Shown in pieces: positions 9,617 through 17,646 of a stretch of DNA of 64,000 nucleotides (the first letter of the stretch is position 1; each line of letters opens with the position of its first letter). The notes beneath the pieces are model-generated. The model was not told the DNA's origin, did not search any database, and saw nothing but the letters and a program-made list of their open reading frames with translations. A program made the position numbers and the translations under genes. The stretch is from Fibrobacterales bacterium Fibro_02 (GTDB taxonomy: Bacteria; Fibrobacterota; Fibrobacteria; Fibrobacterales; Fibrobacteraceae), in contig LVAE01000061.1 of assembly GCA_001603905.1 (NCBI GenBank), positions 1 to 64,000 of the forward strand. Direction: 5' to 3'.

Positions 9617-9692
9617 AACCGAAACGCGTCGGCTTACGCGAACAGGGAGAAATTCTCTGTTTATACTATACACGTATTTTTCAGCATGCCAA
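9617..9692 (-). promoter_or_regulatory. Conserved Rpn promoter and hairpin leader, copy A
   Basis: The minus strand shows a -35 TTGGCA (9687-9692), 16 nt, and -10 TATAGT (9665-9670). An inverted repeat AACAG/CTGTT (9641-9661) overlaps the predicted start, followed by AGCCGA-CGCGTT-TCGGTT (9617-9634) just before the ATG. The same elements with compensatory changes precede the Rpn-2 gene (63448-63522). The inverted repeats may be operators or RNA hairpins. Confidence 0.65.
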
Positions 9693-9739
9693 CGTCATTT
9701 TTTCGAAAAATTTATTTCTTTTTACAAAAGAGATGCCCG

Positions 9740-9775
9740 CTGGATCCTATCGCCACGATGTGGCTCCAGGATGAC
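9740..9775. repeat. GGATCC/CATCCTGGAGC palindromic repeat, copy A
   Basis: CTGGATCCTATCG ... TGGCTCCAGGATGAC is the reverse orientation of the repeat seen at 49506-49545 and, with changes, at 38042-38079. It fills the space between the Rpn-1 promoter and the YfhO-like gene terminator. Confidence 0.55.
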
Positions 9776-9784
9776 AAGGAATTG

Positions 9785-9813
9785 AAAAACCGGCCTTGAT
9801 AGACCGGCTTTTA
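9785..9813 (-). terminator. Terminator after YfhO-like gene
   Basis: Minus strand GCCGGTC-TATCAA-GGCCGG followed by TTTTTC, 25 bp beyond the stop codon. Nearly the same hairpin terminates Rpn-1 at 8598-8622. Confidence 0.65.
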
Positions 9814-9837
9814 AAGCTTTAGAGAAAAAAATTGTTT

Positions 9838-12609
9838 TTACTTCTTGCGGCAGCGCACTGCGGCAATGGCGCCGAGGGCTATCAGGAGCACTGCGGCAAT
9901 GGCGCTCACAAGAATCGTCTTGTGGAACGGGGCGCTGCGGAATTCCATACGAACTTCGGAGTTACCAGCAGGAATCTGTACGGCACGCAAGGTTCCAAAG
10001 GCCTTGTAGACCTTGGATTCCTTGCCGTTCACGTAAGCCTTCCAGTACGGGTGATAGTTGCCAGCGACGACCATGAAGCCTTCGCGATCTGCATTCACGC
10101 TGAACACCTGCGTGTCCATTTTCGGCGAAGCGATCAACTTTGCGGAACCCTGAATCGGACCCTTGGCAGCTACGCTGCCCTTGCCATCAAATTCAGGTGT
10201 TTCAGACAAAATAACTTTTTCGCGGTAGAAGAATTTACCGGGTTCGTCGCCGAATTCAGGAGCGGCGGGCTTTGCTGCCACAGCACTTGCGGAATCTGCA
10301 GCAACACTATCGACCGGAGCCGCAGCGGAGTCAGCAACAGATTCTGCCACCGATTCTGCAGCTTTCTGTTCACGAACGGCCGCTTGCGTCTGGAGAGTCT
10401 TAATCGCGGCATCGTCATCCATCACGACGGCTTCGCCATAGAGGTAGGCCTCGCCCATCGCCGTCGGAATCGGCATATAGGTCGTACCCTGACGGCTATC
10501 GAAAATGATGGCGCCCACGTTCATTAAGTCGAGGAACGGATGCACTGCCGTCGGGTCGTTGATGTTCATCAAGTAGTTGGCATCATTCTGGCCACCACGG
10601 AAAGCGCGGTAGCTCGCGAGTTCGTTATCGTGAATGCCGTCGGCATTGCGCATCTGGTACTGCGGGAAAATGTTTCCGCTCAAGGCCTTGTTGCGGGAAA
10701 GCGAAAGCACGCGCGGCGTATTCAGCGGATCCGCCTTAAACGGAGCCTTAATCGCTGCAACCACGGCATTGCTCGGCTGCAAGTATTCACCCGCCGGAAC
10801 GTTCTGGATGAACGCACCATTGATAAAGAAGAGGTCAACGCCAGCAGCAAGCGCAAGCACGCCCGCCTTCTGTGCCACTGGAGCCTTCCACTTCGCCACA
10901 AAGAGCGTCACCGCGACAACCACCAGCACCAGCACAAAGCCAGGAACAGCCTTGCCAGCGGTAGCACTCATCACAATCTCGTTAAGCGGCTTAAAGTAAG
11001 GAGCCGTTATCGGGTCTTCCATAAGCTTCTGACCGCTCATGAGCATCACGCCAAGGTAAGCAAAACCAAGGAAGATGCAGGCCTGCAAGGCACGCGGAGT
11101 CGCAGGAAGTCCCTTCTGGAAAGCTTCGGCAAGGTTTGCAACCGTGAGCTTTTTCTTCTGGTCATCGAGGCTCATCACGCCAAGGCAGAGGGCCGCATAA
11201 GCAATCATCACCACCAGGCCGACAGGGCCAATGAAAGTCGTCCAAGCGAAACGGGCAATCAAGGCAAGCACCAAGAGCACGCCGTACATAGCAGAACCAT
11301 GCAACAGAGCGCGACGGTTATCTTCGGCTTCGGCAGCTTCTTCGGGAGTCTTTGCGTCGCCAGAAATCACCTTAAGCACCGGGCCCGCCATCATTACCAG
11401 CAACAACGGCAACCAGAACAGCGCCATACCCGGAGCGCGGAAGTTCTTGACGCCGGGGAGCACATTGTACCACAGCTTGAACAGCGGAGAATGGTCACCC
11501 ATACCGTAGCTCAACGCCACGACAGCGCCCAGGCCCCAGAACGCCGCATAGCGACGCTTGCCCGGCAGGAACAGGCAAAGGAATCCGAGGAAGGTCAGCA
11601 AGGCACCCGCATTATTATGGTCGAGCTTGAACGCATTGTGGCCCCAATAGAACGGAGAGCCGCCCTGCAACTTGCGGTATTCATCCATCGAGAAATTCAC
11701 GAAAGAGGAACCTTCGAGGTCGCCGGTCTTTTCGTTCTGCTCGTAAACGTCTACGCCCACAAAGCCAGGCAACAGTATCTGGGCCATTTCTTCCTGGTGC
11801 AAGGACCAACTGACTGCATGGCCGTAATTGGTGTGGCTATCGTCGCCGCGCACCGACTGCGTGGTCGTGTACATGTAAGGCGGCACAATCTGGAAGCAAG
11901 AGAGCGCAAGTCCAAAACCGAGGCCCACTGCCGTTAACCCAAGGCGCTTGCTGCGAGTCTTCAGGGCGTCGCAATGGAAGGCGACTTCGTAAAGCGTATA
12001 AAGGCCTGCACCCCACAGGAACAGGTAAGTAAGCTGCAGGTGCGAACCGAGAATCATCCACGCGACCGAGAGCGCAAGCACAATCATATAGGGGATGCTA
12101 CCCGAGCGCACAATCTTCCTGATAGCAAGCAGTGCGAGCGGGGCAATCGCAAAGACCATCATCTTGCCGTCATGGCCACCGTACAGGTAGGTAAAGAATT
12201 CCGGCGAGAACGCATAAAGCATGCCGAGCAGGCCCGCCCACCAACGGTTCCCCGTCAGGTTCCAGGCGAGAAGCATCGCACTCATGAAGGCCACCCATAC
12301 CGTGAGGATAAACTTGAAGCCCACGGCGCGGGCCGGGTCCATCAGGAACTGCACCCATACCAGCGGGTGGTAAGCGTCGGCGAACAAGGCGTCGATCGTG
12401 GGCACGCCGCCCAGGCGGGAATCGTCCCATTCGGTGAGCACGGCACTTTCGGCACGCAGAATGCGGCTACCGATACCGTTCAGCTGGTCACTGTTAAGCA
12501 TGAGCTGGTTCGGGTCGAACGCGAAATCGCGGAACACGATCAGCAAAATTCCAAGGAAAATGGCGGAAAGCGCCACAAAGAAAGCTGGCTTCTTGTTTAA
12601 GAAATTCAT
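9838..12609 (-). CDS. YfhO-like polytopic membrane protein
   Basis: The 923-aa product has an N-terminal membrane segment, a luminal loop with NSDQLNGIGSRILRAE and WDDSRLGGVPTIDALFADAYHPL, and about a dozen further hydrophobic spans. This matches the bacterial YfhO membrane family (GT-C-like fold), whose Gram-positive members help glycosylate lipoteichoic acid or other envelope polymers. Substrate here is unknown. Around residues 740-780 there is an Ala/Ser/Val-rich low-complexity insertion (repeated SVAESVADSAA-type sequence), followed by a beta-rich C-terminal domain and a final membrane helix with a KK end. It appears monocistronic, with its own terminator. A long antisense ORF over this gene is a shadow. 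Confidence 0.85.
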   Translation of the reverse strand: MNFLNKKPAFFVALSAIFLGILLIVFRDFAFDPNQLMLNSDQLNGIGSRILRAESAVLTEWDDSRLGGVPTIDALFADAYHPLVWVQFLMDPARAVGFKFILTVWVAFMSAMLLAWNLTGNRWWAGLLGMLYAFSPEFFTYLYGGHDGKMMVFAIAPLALLAIRKIVRSGSIPYMIVLALSVAWMILGSHLQLTYLFLWGAGLYTLYEVAFHCDALKTRSKRLGLTAVGLGFGLALSCFQIVPPYMYTTTQSVRGDDSHTNYGHAVSWSLHQEEMAQILLPGFVGVDVYEQNEKTGDLEGSSFVNFSMDEYRKLQGGSPFYWGHNAFKLDHNNAGALLTFLGFLCLFLPGKRRYAAFWGLGAVVALSYGMGDHSPLFKLWYNVLPGVKNFRAPGMALFWLPLLLVMMAGPVLKVISGDAKTPEEAAEAEDNRRALLHGSAMYGVLLVLALIARFAWTTFIGPVGLVVMIAYAALCLGVMSLDDQKKKLTVANLAEAFQKGLPATPRALQACIFLGFAYLGVMLMSGQKLMEDPITAPYFKPLNEIVMSATAGKAVPGFVLVLVVVAVTLFVAKWKAPVAQKAGVLALAAGVDLFFINGAFIQNVPAGEYLQPSNAVVAAIKAPFKADPLNTPRVLSLSRNKALSGNIFPQYQMRNADGIHDNELASYRAFRGGQNDANYLMNINDPTAVHPFLDLMNVGAIIFDSRQGTTYMPIPTAMGEAYLYGEAVVMDDDAAIKTLQTQAAVREQKAAESVAESVADSAAAPVDSVAADSASAVAAKPAAPEFGDEPGKFFYREKVILSETPEFDGKGSVAAKGPIQGSAKLIASPKMDTQVFSVNADREGFMVVAGNYHPYWKAYVNGKESKVYKAFGTLRAVQIPAGNSEVRMEFRSAPFHKTILVSAIAAVLLIALGAIAAVRCRKK

Positions 12610-12651
12610 GCGGATAATGTAGTTAATTCGTTCTACACCCGCAGCAATGCC

Positions 12652-12672
12652 ATTCCTGGCTTGACCAGGAAT
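12652..12672. repeat. ATTCCTGG palindrome
   Basis: ATTCCTGG-CTTGA-CCAGGAAT is a perfect 8-bp stem-loop upstream of the YfhO-like gene. It is one of several short intergenic palindromes in the window. Confidence 0.5.
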
Positions 12673-12717
12673 TTCCTTTTCCAGTAAACAGACAAATTTT
12701 AAATATAAAAAGGAGGT

Positions 12718-12733
12718 CCCCGCCTACGCGGGG
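12718..12733 (-). repeat. CCCCGC/GCGGGG hairpin
   Basis: CCCCGC-CTAC-GCGGGG lies about 30 bp past the stop of the 40-aa peptide gene (12764-12886, minus). It may end that transcript, although no long U-run follows. Confidence 0.45.
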
Positions 12734-12763
12734 AAGACATTCGTCAAAAAGAACCAGCTAAAA

Positions 12764-12886
12764 TTACTCTTCCGACTTGTTTTCGAGCTTGTCGTCGGCA
12801 GAAGAATACTTAATAAGGCAATACACGCCGAAAGCCGAGATGACGCAAGCGGCGGCAATGGCAACATACTTGATGATCTTTCCCAT
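12764..12886 (-). CDS. 40-aa single-span membrane peptide
   Basis: The peptide MGKIIKYVAIAAACVISAFG continues as a single membrane helix and ends in a charged tail, KYSSADDKLENKSEE. The internal ATG is chosen because AGGAGA lies 6 nt upstream; a longer frame to 12958 would start without a ribosome site and overlap it. The N-terminal Lys residues and acidic C-terminus fit an inner-membrane peptide with the tail in the periplasm, or the reverse. No family is recognised. It is flanked by the TraB-type gene and the YfhO-like gene, both on the same strand but separated by more than 150 bp. Confidence 0.65.
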   Translation of the reverse strand: MGKIIKYVAIAAACVISAFGVYCLIKYSSADDKLENKSEE

Positions 12887-12971
12887 AAAATTTCTCCTAT
12901 CAAATGCTACATCTATAAGATACACAATTTTTTCGCCAGACGCAACAGGAAAATGCAAAAAAAATCAGTAT

Positions 12972-13172
12972 AGAGCCGAGCGGTCTATCGTGAGCCATAA
13001 GCGGCACATCTTAATGTGCCGTGTTGGCGAGAGCGAGGCGATATCACATTCTCGTAGGTTCGTTCGGTAGAGCCGAGCGGTCTACCGTGAGCCATAAGCG
13101 ACTCGTATTGACGAGGCGTGTTGGCGAGAGCGAGCGCATCGGGGACGTGCATAGTTGAATGAGCGCGAGCGG
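12972..13172. repeat. Dispersed palindromic repeat, two tandem copies (REP-like)
   Basis: Two units begin GAGCCGAGCGGTCTA(T/C)CGTG and share GTTGGCGAGAGCGAG. Each contains a variable hairpin: GGCACAT-CTTA-ATGTGCC in the first and CTCGT-ATTG-ACGAG in the second. Related copies are at 24722-24915, 33508-33662 and 49240-49332. The block directly follows the 3' end of the TraB-family gene and runs to its stop codon. Confidence 0.75.
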
Positions 13173-13173
13173 T

Positions 13174-14343
13174 CTAAAAAGCCTGATAGATCTTGAAAAT
13201 TGCGAGAATTTTTCCGATAATCGCCGGAATCCCGGGACACAAGAAGCAGAGAATGACGCGCGTCACGCGGTTCTTCCACCAACGCCTGACCTGCCAGATA
13301 TCGTCGGCCAAGGTTTCCATCTCGGACACGCGGGGCGGCCTCATGTAAACCTGCGTAAGCGCCGTAAAGAACCCGACACCGATCAGCGGAGTGAGTCCCG
13401 TAAACGGAGCCGCCACCAGCGCCACCAAAATCGTCACCGGATGCCCGCCCGCAATTACCGTACCGAGCATGGCACCGCCGCCGGTAAGCATCGCCCACTG
13501 GAGGCTAAGCTCGCCCGCCTTTTCAAAGCCCGCATGGACACCGACCGCAATAATACTTGCGATAATCGCGACAGGAATCGCCCAGCCGATAATCTTCCAA
13601 ATCGGCGCACTTTTCGGAATCACGCTGATGGATTCCTCGCTCGGGAGTTCGCGGTCTTCTTCGATGATCTTCGCGATTCCGTTCATATGCCCCGCCCCCA
13701 CGACCGCCACAATCTTCTTGCCAGGAGCATTCTTGATCTTGCTCGCCAGGAACTGGTCGCGTTCATCAATCAAGACCTGCTTGACTTCGGGGAACGACTT
13801 TCCGAAATCCTGCATCATGGCACTCAAGGCGTCCTGTTCCTTGATCTTGGCGAGGTCCTCTTCGCTGACTTCCGTCTTGTCGAAGATACTCGCAAAAAGC
13901 CCGCCCAGCAAGCTCAACTTGCGGTACCAGGGGGTACACGCCCACGTGCGGCGCAACGTAATCTTGATGTCACGGTCGGCAAGCACCAGTTCGGCGCCAC
14001 GGCCTTCGGCGCAGTCCACCGCTTCCTTGAGTTCGGAACCCGGCTTTACGCCAGTCTGGGCACCCATACGCTTCTGGTAAGACCCCAGCACCAAGTTCGC
14101 AATCAAAGTTCCAAGCTGCTTGTTCTTGATAACCTGCTTCAGGTCCGTCTTTTTCCAGCGGTCCGGCTCCTTGATAGACTTCAGTCGACCTTCATCCAGC
14201 TCGACGCACACCGTATCGGGCGCTTCCGCCTCGATGGTTGCACGGACAAGATCCTTTGAAACCTGCGAAATATGGGCGGTGCCGATTAAAACAAACTCTC
14301 TATCGTCTTTTTTTATGCGGTAAATATCAGATTTTTCGTTCAT
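13174..14343 (-). CDS. TraB/PrgY family (GumN-like) membrane protein
   Basis: The 389-aa protein begins MNEKSDIYRIKKDDREFVLIGTAHISQVSKD; the GTAHIS motif, a VCVELDEGR motif at about residue 50, and a second conserved region VAVVGAGHMNGI at about residue 220 define the TraB family, named for Enterococcus pheromone shutdown proteins and possibly protease-like. The C-terminal 170 residues hold several hydrophobic spans. The ATG at 14343 was preferred over a TTG six codons upstream. The stop codon is immediately followed by REP-like repeats. Function in Gram-negative hosts is not established. Confidence 0.85.
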   Translation of the reverse strand: MNEKSDIYRIKKDDREFVLIGTAHISQVSKDLVRATIEAEAPDTVCVELDEGRLKSIKEPDRWKKTDLKQVIKNKQLGTLIANLVLGSYQKRMGAQTGVKPGSELKEAVDCAEGRGAELVLADRDIKITLRRTWACTPWYRKLSLLGGLFASIFDKTEVSEEDLAKIKEQDALSAMMQDFGKSFPEVKQVLIDERDQFLASKIKNAPGKKIVAVVGAGHMNGIAKIIEEDRELPSEESISVIPKSAPIWKIIGWAIPVAIIASIIAVGVHAGFEKAGELSLQWAMLTGGGAMLGTVIAGGHPVTILVALVAAPFTGLTPLIGVGFFTALTQVYMRPPRVSEMETLADDIWQVRRWWKNRVTRVILCFLCPGIPAIIGKILAIFKIYQAF

Positions 14344-14462
14344 CGCCCTAAATGATAGCAAGAAAACGCCCCCTACATTGAAAATTTCAGCTCTTTTTTG
14401 TTGACTTTTATAAAAAATGTTTATATTTAGGAGGAAATCTATTTTTTCGGAGGTTTTACCCT

Positions 14463-15074
14463 ATGAAAAAAATTCTAGCTTACCTTTCTTTGGCCGCACT
14501 GGTCCTAACCGGCTGTGCAGGTTCCAAGTCCGATGACCCGGAAGCCCTCGACAACGCCCTTGTCGGTTTCACCTCTTGCGTGCAGGGTTCCCGCTGGCAA
14601 GAAGCCCTTGAATACGTCACCCCGAGCGAGGCTGACGACATCGCCACTTCCGATGGATACGAATTCAAGGATAACTACAAGACGGCAGCCCGCCGCCTCC
14701 CGCTTTCCACCCTGCGCAGGGCTGGTCTCGAAGTCGATAGCCGCGGTCGTCTGATTGGCATCAAGGCCGCCATGGACGAAGCGAACGAACGCTACGTGAT
14801 GTCCGAAGAACAGGCCAAGGTCGGCACGAACCTGAAGCAGATGGAAGACGAACGCATCAAGCGCCGCATCGAACAGGGTCAGAAGATCTTGCAGGAAGAA
14901 GAGGAAGAAGCTTCCCAGGAACAGGAAGAAATCATCTACTCCAACAAGCTGACCGACGAAGAAAAGCGCAAGTACGGCAGCACCCGCGACCTTCAGGCTC
15001 CGGAAGCTTACCAGGACGAAAACACCGAAGCAGCCGAAGAAGAAATCTACGGCGGCGACTACGAAAATCCGTAA
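14463..15074 (+). CDS. Lipoprotein with acidic coiled C-terminal half
   Basis: The 203-aa protein has a lipoprotein signal with LTGC (Cys18). A small folded region follows (residues ~25-110). The last 90 residues are strongly charged, Glu/Lys/Arg-rich (RRIEQGQKILQEEEEEASQE) and likely helical coiled coil. GGAGG sits 8 nt before the ATG. A promoter-like TTGACT...TATATT (spacing 15) lies at 14401-14427. No family is recognised. The next lipoprotein gene follows after 21 bp, so the pair is probably an operon acting at the outer membrane. Confidence 0.75.
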   Translation: MKKILAYLSLAALVLTGCAGSKSDDPEALDNALVGFTSCVQGSRWQEALEYVTPSEADDIATSDGYEFKDNYKTAARRLPLSTLRRAGLEVDSRGRLIGIKAAMDEANERYVMSEEQAKVGTNLKQMEDERIKRRIEQGQKILQEEEEEASQEQEEIIYSNKLTDEEKRKYGSTRDLQAPEAYQDENTEAAEEEIYGGDYENP

Positions 15075-15095
15075 TCATCTTGCCTGACGGAAACG

Positions 15096-15566
15096 ATGAA
15101 AGGTCTTTCCAAACATTTTGCAAAAGCGGCGCTTCACAAAGCGTCGTTTTTTTCAGTCGCTCTTGCGGCATTCTGCGGTTTTTTCCTTATTGCTTGCGGA
15201 GATCTCGGACCGGATCCGGATGCCGACGGAGCAAGATTCAACGCCCAGTTCCGCTACTACTGGTCACAGGACTGCCGTTACGACAGTTTCGGCGCTTATG
15301 ACTGCGGGCCGGTATACAACATCAGTCCGTCGCTGAGAGTCGGACTGCGAGTCGACAGCGATGGACTCGCCAGTCTGAACCTGGACGGGGATCGTTACTA
15401 TTACCTCGAATCAGAATACGACGAAGGATACGATTCCGAATACGGAAGCTACTTCCATTTCTATCAGGACGACGACGAACTGACCATCTACAAGGACGGT
15501 TCTGAAATGGCCTGGTGGAAGACCAGCGAAGGTACAGTCACCTACTATTTCTACGATATATACTAG
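15096..15566 (+). CDS. Small acidic, Tyr-rich lipoprotein
   Basis: The 156-aa product has a long N-terminal region, a hydrophobic stretch, and a lipobox LIAC (Cys34). The mature part is rich in Asp, Tyr and Ser (YYYLESEYDEGYDSEYGSYF) and looks beta-rich. The N-terminus before the hydrophobic core is unusually long (about 16 residues), so the true start could be further in, but no better start codon with a ribosome site is visible. Two Cys residues (CRYDSFGAYDC) could form a disulfide. It is cotranscribed with the lipoprotein gene before it. No family is recognised. Confidence 0.65.
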   Translation: MKGLSKHFAKAALHKASFFSVALAAFCGFFLIACGDLGPDPDADGARFNAQFRYYWSQDCRYDSFGAYDCGPVYNISPSLRVGLRVDSDGLASLNLDGDRYYYLESEYDEGYDSEYGSYFHFYQDDDELTIYKDGSEMAWWKTSEGTVTYYFYDIY

Positions 15567-15604
15567 GCCACTGGAGGTGCGCCGAAAACGGGCACCAGCA
15601 GGAT

Positions 15605-16651
15605 TTACAGAATTAACATTCCGTCGCCGTAGCTGAACAGTTTCATTTTATTTTCTACAGCCATCTTGTAAGCGTCAAGCGTATTTTCGCGACCATAGAA
15701 CGCGGACACCAAAAGAATGAGTGAACTCTTCGGCCAATGGAAGTTGGTCAGGAGTCCATCGACAATCTTGTAGCGATATCCCGGATAGAAGAACGCGTAA
15801 GTCACGCCCTTCTGCGCCTTCACGATTCCGTTCGCATCGGCGATCGTCTCGACGACGCGGGTACTCGTGGTGCCAACCGTCACGATGCGGCCACCTTCGC
15901 GTTTAGCCTTGTTGATGATTTCGGCGTTTTCCTTGGTGAGCTCGTAATGTTCGCCGTGCATCTTGTGCTGGGTGAAATCTTCCACCGAGATATTCTGGAA
16001 CGTTCCCGGGCCCACATGCAGCGTGACTTCGGCCACATAAACGCCTTTCGCTTTGAGGGCTTCGAGCATTTCTTCGCTAAAGTGGAGACTTGCCGTCGGG
16101 GCCGCCACGGCGCCCGAATACTTTGCAAAAATCGTCTGGTACGCTTTCTTGTCATCTTCGTCATCGGGGCGGTCAATATAAGGCGGCAGCGGCACGTGAC
16201 CTTCACGGTTCATCACGGCTTCGAGTTCCACCGGCGTCACCGCAAAGCGGAGCACGCGGGCTCCGTCTTCCTTGATATCTTCGACAATCGTCTTGACGCC
16301 CGCAATATCAAGTTCGCGGCCAATCTTGAAAGCCTTGCCCGGACGCACCTGCGCCTCGTAACGGGCGGAGCCGTCTTCGGCAGGGATCAACGCCTGCACT
16401 AGGAGCGTTTCCACTTCGCCGCCATGCAGCGTATGGCCATAGAGACGCGCCGGAATCACCTTGGTGTTGTTTACCACCAGGCAATCCCCCGGCTTGAACA
16501 AGTCCACAATTTCAGGAGCCTTCATGATACGGCGTGGGCCGCCATCCTTGGGGCAATGCAAAATACGAGTCTTCCCCTTGCCCGCCGTGCGGCTGGCAAT
16601 CAGTTCCTTGGGGAATTCAAAATTATAGTCAGAAAGATTATGCGATTCCAT
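15605..16651 (-). CDS. queA: S-adenosylmethionine:tRNA ribosyltransferase-isomerase QueA
   Basis: QueA transfers the ribosyl moiety of SAM to preQ1 in tRNA anticodons to form epoxyqueuosine. The 348-aa length is standard. Visible family motifs are the start LSDYNFEFPKELIA, the VVNNTKVIPARLYG segment, HVGPGTFQNISVEDFTQHKMHGE and the C-terminal TNFHWPKSSLILLVSAFYG. The start codon lies 1 nt after the stop of the WYL-regulator gene, on the same strand, so the two are very likely cotranscribed and perhaps translationally coupled. The other queuosine genes are not in this window. Confidence 0.97.
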   Translation of the reverse strand: MESHNLSDYNFEFPKELIASRTAGKGKTRILHCPKDGGPRRIMKAPEIVDLFKPGDCLVVNNTKVIPARLYGHTLHGGEVETLLVQALIPAEDGSARYEAQVRPGKAFKIGRELDIAGVKTIVEDIKEDGARVLRFAVTPVELEAVMNREGHVPLPPYIDRPDDEDDKKAYQTIFAKYSGAVAAPTASLHFSEEMLEALKAKGVYVAEVTLHVGPGTFQNISVEDFTQHKMHGEHYELTKENAEIINKAKREGGRIVTVGTTSTRVVETIADANGIVKAQKGVTYAFFYPGYRYKIVDGLLTNFHWPKSSLILLVSAFYGRENTLDAYKMAVENKMKLFSYGDGMLIL

Positions 16652-16652
16652 T

Positions 16653-17636
16653 TTAGCGGTCCATTTCGGACAAAGCGTCTTTCAGTTTCTGCTTGACAGT
16701 TTCCTTAAGCGAAGCCGGTTTCAAGATGCGGACATCCGTGGCAACTCCCATCAGCCAAGAGACAAAGTCCGGCGTAATACGGAGTTTCATATCCACAATC
16801 ATATTCTTGTTCTTGTCGTAACGCTTTGAAATCGCAGGATTGAAATGGGAGCGTTCAAACTGCGTCTGCAGCCACCTATTGCGAATTTCCAGCGAGATAT
16901 CTTCTGGCTTGTCCTTGCCCGTGTACTTGCCGAACGCATACTTGTAATGCGTCGCGGCATCAAAGACAAACTTCGGCACCGCGTGGTTTGTTTCCTGCAC
17001 GTTCTTGATCTGTTCGAACAGGTAGTTCTTGAAGATCTGATTTCCCTTTTCGTCTTCTTCACCAGCGATCAGGTACAATGTATCCATTCGCATAATCACC
17101 TTGACCGGGAAAACTTCCTTGTTTTCGTCGATGACAGCGGAATGATCGGTTGCGTGGCTATACTGAATCTTGATCGCGAAACCTTCATGAATCGCCTTGA
17201 GTACCTTATTGACATGAGTCGAATTCAACTTGTCATCGCTGAACGGGCCGTAATCCAGAACATAGTCCGGGTCCGTCGTAATGGCGTCGGGCTTGAAATC
17301 TTCGGGATCGGTGGTCTGCATGACCTTGATCAGCTTGTCCAGCAGTTTAGTCGTCTTGATATCTGCTGCAGAAGTCTCGGACAGGTTTTTCTTGATCTTT
17401 TCGAGCTGCTTGACCACGTCCTGGTTGAAGTTCGCTTCTTTATCTGTCTGAATGACATAGAAGGTTTCACCGTTTTCCTTAAACTTGCGAAGGCCGCAGT
17501 TTTCGGCATTGATGACTTCCAGATGACGGAAGATGGTACGCGGGCCGCACCCCATCAAATAAGCAAGACTGTTGACAGTCTGCTTGACTTTCAACTTGCT
17601 CTTAATCGCATTAATTTTTTCGTAACCGGTCGCCAT
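16653..17636 (-). CDS. HTH-WYL domain transcriptional regulator
   Basis: The 327-aa protein has an N-terminal winged-helix region (residues 1-60, with TVNSLAYLMGCGPRTIFRHLE as a helix-turn-helix). A linker follows, then a WYL-type sensor domain at ~150-240, with KIQYSHA, FPVKVIMRMDTLYLIAGEE and NVQET. A WCX-type C-terminal extension ends with KETVKQKLKDAL. WYL domains bind nucleic acids or nucleotides and control defence, DNA-damage and phage responses in other bacteria. Its target is not obvious; it precedes queA directly and may only share the transcript. Confidence 0.85.
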   Translation of the reverse strand: MATGYEKINAIKSKLKVKQTVNSLAYLMGCGPRTIFRHLEVINAENCGLRKFKENGETFYVIQTDKEANFNQDVVKQLEKIKKNLSETSAADIKTTKLLDKLIKVMQTTDPEDFKPDAITTDPDYVLDYGPFSDDKLNSTHVNKVLKAIHEGFAIKIQYSHATDHSAVIDENKEVFPVKVIMRMDTLYLIAGEEDEKGNQIFKNYLFEQIKNVQETNHAVPKFVFDAATHYKYAFGKYTGKDKPEDISLEIRNRWLQTQFERSHFNPAISKRYDKNKNMIVDMKLRITPDFVSWLMGVATDVRILKPASLKETVKQKLKDALSEMDR

Positions 17637-17646
17637 GGGCGCCTCC

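Noticed and set aside
10540..11937. 465-aa open frame antisense to the YfhO-like gene
   Set aside because: It is rich in His/Arg with no domain pattern, and lies fully opposite a gene with clear membrane helices and family motifs.
12887..12958. 24-codon N-terminal extension of the 40-aa membrane peptide
   Set aside because: The internal ATG has AGGAGA at a good distance; the longer frame has none and would place charged residues before a single helix.
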